From positions 38,391 through 83,210 of the forward strand of contig JAAFJN010000021.1 in assembly GCA_013298845.1 (NCBI GenBank): a DNA stretch of 44,820 bases, in the 5' to 3' direction. Position 1 is the first letter of the stretch. Every line of letters begins with the position of its first letter. This document shows positions 40,526 through 44,820 of this stretch, in pieces. The DNA is from Chitinophagales bacterium (GTDB lineage Bacteria; Bacteroidota; Bacteroidia; Chitinophagales; Saprospiraceae). The notes under the pieces were generated by a model that searched no databases, had not been told where the DNA came from, and saw nothing but the letters and a program-made list of their open reading frames with translations. Position numbers and translations under genes: made by a program.

Positions 40526-40573
40526 TTTGCCCGTCGTGCTTGTAATTTGTGAAAATACAACACGACGGGCAAA
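40526..40573. repeat. Hairpin sharing TTTGCCCGTCGT with the 39.4-kb element
   Basis: TTTGCCCGTCGTG (40526-40538) pairs perfectly with CACGACGGGCAAA (40561-40573). The T-run is on the 5' side, so it is not a usual terminator for the adjacent minus-strand genes. The same core occurs at about 39460 and, inverted, at about 39812. Confidence 0.7.
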
Positions 40574-40602
40574 TTTTGTATTGATTAAGAATATGTCTGG
40601 AA

Positions 40603-42966
40603 TTAGTTTTTCACCAAAGAACCAGCGTACACCACGCCATTAATGCGCAAGGTAACGCGGTAGGTGCCCACCGGCAAATGCGCTACGGCAAGGTTGTACT
40701 GCCAGTTTTCACTGTTTGTATTCACAGCGACGCTGCTAACCACCCGACCATCGTGGGCCGTAATATCCAATATGCCTTCACCGGTCGTTGTATGACGGAT
40801 GGAGAGGGTCGTTTGGCTAACGGCCGGATTGGGTGCCAATTGCAAAGGCAAAGCCACAACCACCGGTTGGAAAACACCACTGGTGCCCAACTCATAACAG
40901 CCACTGTCGGGATCACCCACGCGGTCGTTACCGTCCAAATCCGTAGTGGGTGCACCCACTGCAACACCACCATCCAACGCCGGACCGGCCAATAAATGGT
41001 AGTCGCTGTTGTCGGCATCCACAAACTGATTCTCGGTGGAGTTTTTATCTTTTGCCGCTACCAATTCAGCCGCCGCCGAATCATCCGAACTTTGGTTACC
41101 TCCCAATGACACCAACGTTGGTGTATTGGCTTCAATGCTGTAGTTGGCTCCATCCAGGTTTTGCAACAGGCAGTTGTGTAGGGTCAACACCGCAGTACTG
41201 GTATCGCTGTCTTCCCACTGGGCGATACCGGCACCCAACGGCGCCAAATTATCCGCAATGGTGCAGTTAATTGCTTTTACCGAAGACGTACGGCCATCGC
41301 TGGCGTTGTTGCCAATGGCGCCACCGGCACCACTTGCGCTCACATTCAGGTTGCGCACCATGAGGCAATTGGTAAGGGTAACGTCACCGTTAATAATGTA
41401 CAACGCTGCTGCTTGCTCAATACCAAGGTTATCGGAGAATTTTGTGGCCGTAATGTGCATGGCGCTGTCGCCCGTTGCGTAAATAGCACCCCCAATATTA
41501 GCAGAGTTAATGCTAAAATCCGAATTTTCGATGGTGGTAGCGATATTGACATTTTGGTAAATGCAACCGCCGCTTTCCTGGGCCGCATTATTGGTAAATG
41601 TACAACCGCTGATGGTCATACGGGTCGTGTCATTTTGCGAAAAAATCGCTCCGCCGATACGGCCGGTATTGCTGTCAAACGTGCAATCTTTGTAGGTAAT
41701 ATCGGCCCGGAAACCATTGCTCACCGCGCCGCCGCCGTTTACTGCGGTATTGGCCTTGAACGTACAGTTATCGTAAATACCGATGCACGCCTCGCCATAG
41801 TTGGCAATGGCCGCACCCCATTGGCCGGAATTGGCTTCAATGAGGGTGTTTTTGATTTCAAACGAAATGGAATCGCTGTTGTAAATCGCCGCGCCCGAAC
41901 TTGGAGCGATGTGGTTTTTGAACGTACAGTTATCCATGCTGTAATTTTGGCGGTAGGCAAAAAGGCCGTTTCCACCGTAATCCGTGGCGATATTGGCATC
42001 GAAAGTACAGTTTTTCAACGTGGCAAATTTACCCAATTCGCGGTTGTCCAGATAAACGGCCGAACCCGAACCGCTGGAATTACCGATAAATTCAGTGTTG
42101 GTGATGTCAATGTTGTTCTGCCAACTAAAAATGGCGCCACCAAAACCGTCCGGTGCAATGTCAACGTTGTTTACAAATGAACAACTGTCCAGTACCACGT
42201 TAACGGAACTGCGCGGATAAAAGGCGCCACGGGTAGTGCTATTATCTTTAAATGCGCATTTGCGGATCGTAGCGCCGGTCAGACCAATAAAGTAAATACC
42301 GGCCGCACGGAAAGTAGCGCTGTTTTTTTCGAAGATACAGTTGTATACTTCCAATCCGCTGCCACCAACGCCGGGAACCATAATACTACCGCCGGATTCA
42401 GCGCGGTTATTATTGAAATTACAGTTTCTAACGGTTAATTTAGCCGCCGCGTAAATACCGCCACCGCGACGATTGATTTCCGGGTCGGCCGCAACAACCG
42501 ATGTATTACCACCTTTAATGATAAAACCGTCAATAATGGCGCGATTGGCCGGAACGCCGCTCACGACGCGTACTACGTGTAGGCGGTTATCGGCGCGGCC
42601 CGTCGAAAAATCGTTGTCCAGGTCGTCTCCCAATACGTCACCACTCAAAATGGTGGGATTGGCGCCAATGTTCCGTTGCTCCAGTGCGGTTTCGGTGCCC
42701 GCAAAACCACCGTACAATTCTACCCCGGCCAATACACTGAACGAGTTGTCCAATGCGGCTCCCTGTGGCACGTAAGTGCCGGCGGCTACCCAAATTTTGG
42801 TGCCCGGCGCGGCGCCATCCAAGGCTGATTCCAATTCTTCGTACGCGTTCGCCCACGATGAACCGTTATTGGCTCCCGTCGCATTATGCTTTACAAAGAC
42901 GATGTTTTGTGCCGATAATACCACCGACGCTAAAAGAAATAAAGAAAAAAAGGTTACTTTTTTCAT
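40603..42966 (-). CDS. T9SS-exported right-handed beta-helix surface protein
   Basis: A 787-residue protein with a signal peptide (MKKVTFFSLFLLASVVLSAQ). A body of right-handed parallel beta-helix repeats follows, with many NCTFxxN-type turns (TLKNCTFDANIA, SMDNCTFKNHIA, ITYKDCTFDSNTG, ISGCTFTNNAA, KAINCTIADNLA) resembling polymorphic outer-membrane and pectate-lyase-like folds. The C-terminal 80 residues form a type-A T9SS sorting domain (LAPNPAVSQTTLSI, DGRVVSSV, LPVGTYRVTLRING), which directs secretion through PorU/PorV-type machinery. It is probably an adhesin or surface-layer component. ATG 42966 gives the signal peptide; the longer frame upstream runs into repeat DNA. Confidence 0.9.
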   Translation of the reverse strand: MKKVTFFSLFLLASVVLSAQNIVFVKHNATGANNGSSWANAYEELESALDGAAPGTKIWVAAGTYVPQGAALDNSFSVLAGVELYGGFAGTETALEQRNIGANPTILSGDVLGDDLDNDFSTGRADNRLHVVRVVSGVPANRAIIDGFIIKGGNTSVVAADPEINRRGGGIYAAAKLTVRNCNFNNNRAESGGSIMVPGVGGSGLEVYNCIFEKNSATFRAAGIYFIGLTGATIRKCAFKDNSTTRGAFYPRSSVNVVLDSCSFVNNVDIAPDGFGGAIFSWQNNIDITNTEFIGNSSGSGSAVYLDNRELGKFATLKNCTFDANIATDYGGNGLFAYRQNYSMDNCTFKNHIAPSSGAAIYNSDSISFEIKNTLIEANSGQWGAAIANYGEACIGIYDNCTFKANTAVNGGGAVSNGFRADITYKDCTFDSNTGRIGGAIFSQNDTTRMTISGCTFTNNAAQESGGCIYQNVNIATTIENSDFSINSANIGGAIYATGDSAMHITATKFSDNLGIEQAAALYIINGDVTLTNCLMVRNLNVSASGAGGAIGNNASDGRTSSVKAINCTIADNLAPLGAGIAQWEDSDTSTAVLTLHNCLLQNLDGANYSIEANTPTLVSLGGNQSSDDSAAAELVAAKDKNSTENQFVDADNSDYHLLAGPALDGGVAVGAPTTDLDGNDRVGDPDSGCYELGTSGVFQPVVVALPLQLAPNPAVSQTTLSIRHTTTGEGILDITAHDGRVVSSVAVNTNSENWQYNLAVAHLPVGTYRVTLRINGVVYAGSLVKN

Positions 42967-43081
42967 GTTTATAATTGTTATTGTTTGTTCTTCGTTGGGG
43001 GCGACCGTTGGGGGCGCCCTTGCCACGATACCACGATAGGTGCGACTGTTGGGGGCGCCCTCGCCACGACCACCATATCGA

Positions 43082-43325
43082 CCACGAGGGTCTGCCTCGG
43101 CTACCACAGATGCCACAGATACCACAGATGGGCGACCACGAGGGTCGCCCTTACCATAGTACTACTGCCACAGATGGGCGACCACGAGGGTCTGCCTCGG
43201 ATACCACGGATGCCACAGATGGGCGACCACGAGGGTCTCTCGATACCACGGATGCCACAGATGGGCGACCACGAGGGTCTCTCGATACCACGGATGCCAC
43301 AGATGGGCGACCACGAGGGTCGCCC
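43082..43325. repeat. 42-bp tandem array with palindromic GGGCGACC/GGTCGCCC cores
   Basis: Three consecutive 42-base units start at 43200, 43242 and 43284 (GATACCACGGATGCCACAGA, then TGGGCGACCACGAGGGTC). Degenerate copies extend back to about 43082. Two copies contain a perfect hairpin GGGCGACC-ACGAG-GGTCGCCC (43130-43150, 43305-43325). The related GGGGGCGCCCT elements at about 43005-43065 share the style. The stretch 42967-43325 contains no gene. The last hairpin ends one base before the dacB stop codon. Confidence 0.9.
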
Positions 43326-44669
43326 TTACCGTATGTAGTGGTCGCTTATTTCTTGTAGGAGTCGTTGCATTTCGATTTTCCAGGGGCGGTTGCTGCCCAC
43401 AAAGTTATTGTGCATAAAACTAAAAATCAGGGTTTTGCCACTGTCCGTAACGATGTAACCGCTCAAACAGTGCACTCCGCTCATGGAGCCGGTTTTGGCA
43501 AACACAAAAGGTTTTTCGCCGGGGGCGCCGTACCAATTTTGAATGGTACCGCGCATGCCTCCCGCCGGAAACAGGCTAAACAAGCGCGTTTTGTCGTGTT
43601 TTTGGTATAATTGCTGTAAAACCTGGCTAAGGTATCGCGGCGTTACCAAATTATACCGACTTAACCCGGAACCATCTACCCAACGCGGGGGCTGCGCACT
43701 TTTTGGGAAAATTTCCTTAATGGCCACCTGAATCATACTATCGGGTTTTAGGAGTCTGATTTTGCGTTCGGCGGCCATAATCAGCAGTTGTTCGGCGAAC
43801 AAGTTGTCGCTTTCGTACATCATCCATTTGTACACGGTATCCACGGGGCAGGCGTATAAGGTTTTCCAAATCGGCTCTTCTTGTAACTTTTCAGTAATAT
43901 CCACGGGCGCACCAAGAGCCACGGGGCGGCGAAGGGTATCCTGCAATAAATCCGCTACTAACTGTGGCCCAGTACGAAACGGAATGTATCTTTTTTCGGC
44001 CGGCTTATAGTACGAAATCGCCCATTCATTGTTGTTTTCGGCCCGTCCGTTTCCAAATAAACCGGTGTTGTACAGACGATTGAAATAAGCGGGTTGGGCT
44101 TCGTATTGGAATTTTTCGGGATTCAATTCCACCCAAAAACAATTGCCGTACAGCGGAAATCCGCTGCGCTCGGCCTGGTAATCGTATTGCGCATCGTCCC
44201 ATGCCCATCCATCGCCGTATTTTTTAAAAAATGTCGGCTCCGAGGTGTAAATAATGAGACCTTCCGTCGGGTAATTTTTCAAAAAATGACGCGCCGGTTG
44301 CCACGCCTCAAACCGTTCGTGCAAAAAAGTGGGATCTCCGGCCCCCATAATGTAGAGGCCACCTTGTTTTTCCCAGTACCGGAGCGTTGGGATCGAATCG
44401 CCCAAAACGGCGAGACAAGTGGCCAACGTCAGGATTTTGATATTGGAAGCCGGGGTGAAATAATGGTCGCTGTTTCGGCTCAAAATCACTTCGCCCGTTT
44501 CGGCATCCTGGAGATGGAACCCCGTAAAACTTTGGCTAAATACCCGCGATGTGTCGTACGCCATAGCAATACGCCGGGCGGCCGCCGACGAGGTTCTGCC
44601 GGACAAATTCCGGCTGCAAGCCGCAACCGTGAAACAAAGAAGGGCGATGGCATAACAACGCAACATCAT
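43326..44669 (-). CDS. dacB: D-alanyl-D-alanine carboxypeptidase/endopeptidase (PBP4, S13 family)
   Basis: A 447-residue penicillin-binding protein of class C type 4 that trims and cleaves peptidoglycan cross-links in the periplasm. It has a lipoprotein-like signal (FTVAAC, Cys at 18) and the three active-site motifs: SxxK as SNIK at residues 75-78 in TPASNIK, SxN as SDN in MMYESDNLFAE, and KTG in FAKTGSMSG. The WVDGSGLSRYN block is also typical of the family. A TACATTTG promoter lies about 25 bases upstream. The 3' end abuts the palindromic repeat array, which may act as its terminator. Confidence 0.95.
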   Translation of the reverse strand: MMLRCYAIALLCFTVAACSRNLSGRTSSAAARRIAMAYDTSRVFSQSFTGFHLQDAETGEVILSRNSDHYFTPASNIKILTLATCLAVLGDSIPTLRYWEKQGGLYIMGAGDPTFLHERFEAWQPARHFLKNYPTEGLIIYTSEPTFFKKYGDGWAWDDAQYDYQAERSGFPLYGNCFWVELNPEKFQYEAQPAYFNRLYNTGLFGNGRAENNNEWAISYYKPAEKRYIPFRTGPQLVADLLQDTLRRPVALGAPVDITEKLQEEPIWKTLYACPVDTVYKWMMYESDNLFAEQLLIMAAERKIRLLKPDSMIQVAIKEIFPKSAQPPRWVDGSGLSRYNLVTPRYLSQVLQQLYQKHDKTRLFSLFPAGGMRGTIQNWYGAPGEKPFVFAKTGSMSGVHCLSGYIVTDSGKTLIFSFMHNNFVGSNRPWKIEMQRLLQEISDHYIR

Positions 44670-44692
44670 GGGGGATTTTTTAATGATGGCGG

Positions 44693-44700
44693 CAAATGTA
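44693..44700 (-). promoter_or_regulatory. TACATTTG -7 element of dacB
   Basis: A TAnnTTTG match on the minus strand 24 bases before ATG 44669. Confidence 0.6.
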
Positions 44701-44774
44701 CTACGTTTTGCAGAATGTTTTGGCCCCGGGCACCAATTCTAGCCCTTTCAACTGTAGTCAAGGGGCAAAACCCG

Positions 44775-44819
44775 TCAAAAACCGACGCTTAGCGACATGG
44801 TTAAGGCTAAATTATCGCG
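44775..44819 (-). CDS. Last codons of an outer-membrane beta-barrel protein (partial)
   Basis: The right edge contains fourteen codons and a TGA on the minus strand, reading RDNLALTMSLSVGF. The alternating hydrophobic pattern with a terminal phenylalanine is the C-terminal strand signature of outer-membrane barrels. The rest of the gene lies outside the window. The fragment is too short for any family assignment. Confidence 0.45.
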   Translation of the reverse strand, partial: RDNLALTMSLSVGF

Positions 44820-44820
44820 T

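Noticed and set aside
40526-40573. Hairpin as terminator of the T9SS beta-helix gene
   Set aside because: On the minus strand the stem is followed by A's, not T's. It fits better as a member of the GCCCGTCGT repeat family.
42975-43358. Two overlapping plus-strand frames through the 42-bp array, GDHEGL-type repeats
   Set aside because: The 42-base unit keeps all frames open. The composition is that of the repeat, and the frames overlap the dacB 3' end on the other strand.

Overview
The window looks like a chromosomal segment of a Bacteroidota bacterium, probably of the Saprospiraceae-like branch. The evidence is the gene content (a T9SS-type sorting domain, CHAT/TPR and WG-repeat proteins, DUF2147, fasciclin lipoproteins, ribosomal protein Thx) and many copies of the Bacteroidota -7 promoter element TAnnTTTG at sensible distances from start codons. 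Most of it is ordinary housekeeping and envelope DNA of moderate GC, broken by AT-rich or repeat-filled intergenic stretches. I see no tRNA, rRNA, CRISPR array or complete insertion sequence.

0-7.5 kb: the end of rimO, a PrsW-like membrane protease with arfB, a small HNH protein, a WG-repeat protein, a twin-arginine-type sugar isomerase, yidC and a DUF6090-like membrane protein. 7.5-12.6 kb: a di-heme peroxidase with a CotH-type protein, then on the minus strand a TonB-domain/TPR protein translationally coupled to a THUMP-like methyltransferase. Several dispersed intergenic repeat families lie here.

12.6-17.4 kb is the most interesting part. An AT-rich, gene-free kilobase carries a candidate small RNA (TATCTTTG promoter, internal hairpins, strong intrinsic terminator) and three hairpins each followed by the 12-mer TCCCATGnACAT. 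It is followed by a complete DarTG toxin-antitoxin pair. The pair is bounded by 21-bp direct repeats, and the right-hand copy contains the start codon of the downstream helix-hairpin-helix outer-membrane gene. The left copy keeps a TACCTTTG promoter and a fossil start (MLRT-stop). The simplest reading is that darTG was inserted into the first codons of that gene, took its promoter and left it as the last gene of a TA operon.

17.4-30.3 kb: a phosphopantetheinyl transferase coupled to ATP-dependent PEP carboxykinase, two DUF2147 paralogs, the tiny thx gene, a HAD-like protein, an SdiA-regulated-type lipoprotein whose start codon sits in a terminator-like hairpin, an E2 acyltransferase of the 2-oxoglutarate dehydrogenase type, a YHS lipoprotein with a WYL regulator, SelO, and envelope proteins including a fasciclin lipoprotein. 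30.3-36.5 kb: a sigma factor with a membrane TPR protein, a divergent secreted DUF11-like protein ending in a Cys/Trp/Arg/Lys-rich tail, and a large exported TPR-CHAT protease-like protein. These may form one surface-signalling or processing module. 36.5-44.8 kb: an M24-fold protein lacking most canonical metal ligands, an integral membrane protein, a DUF1905/YdeI protein behind a 9-bp tandem repeat, a nested inverted-repeat element, a c-type cytochrome, a T9SS beta-helix surface protein, a 42-bp tandem array with palindromic cores, DacB, and the last codons of an outer-membrane barrel gene.
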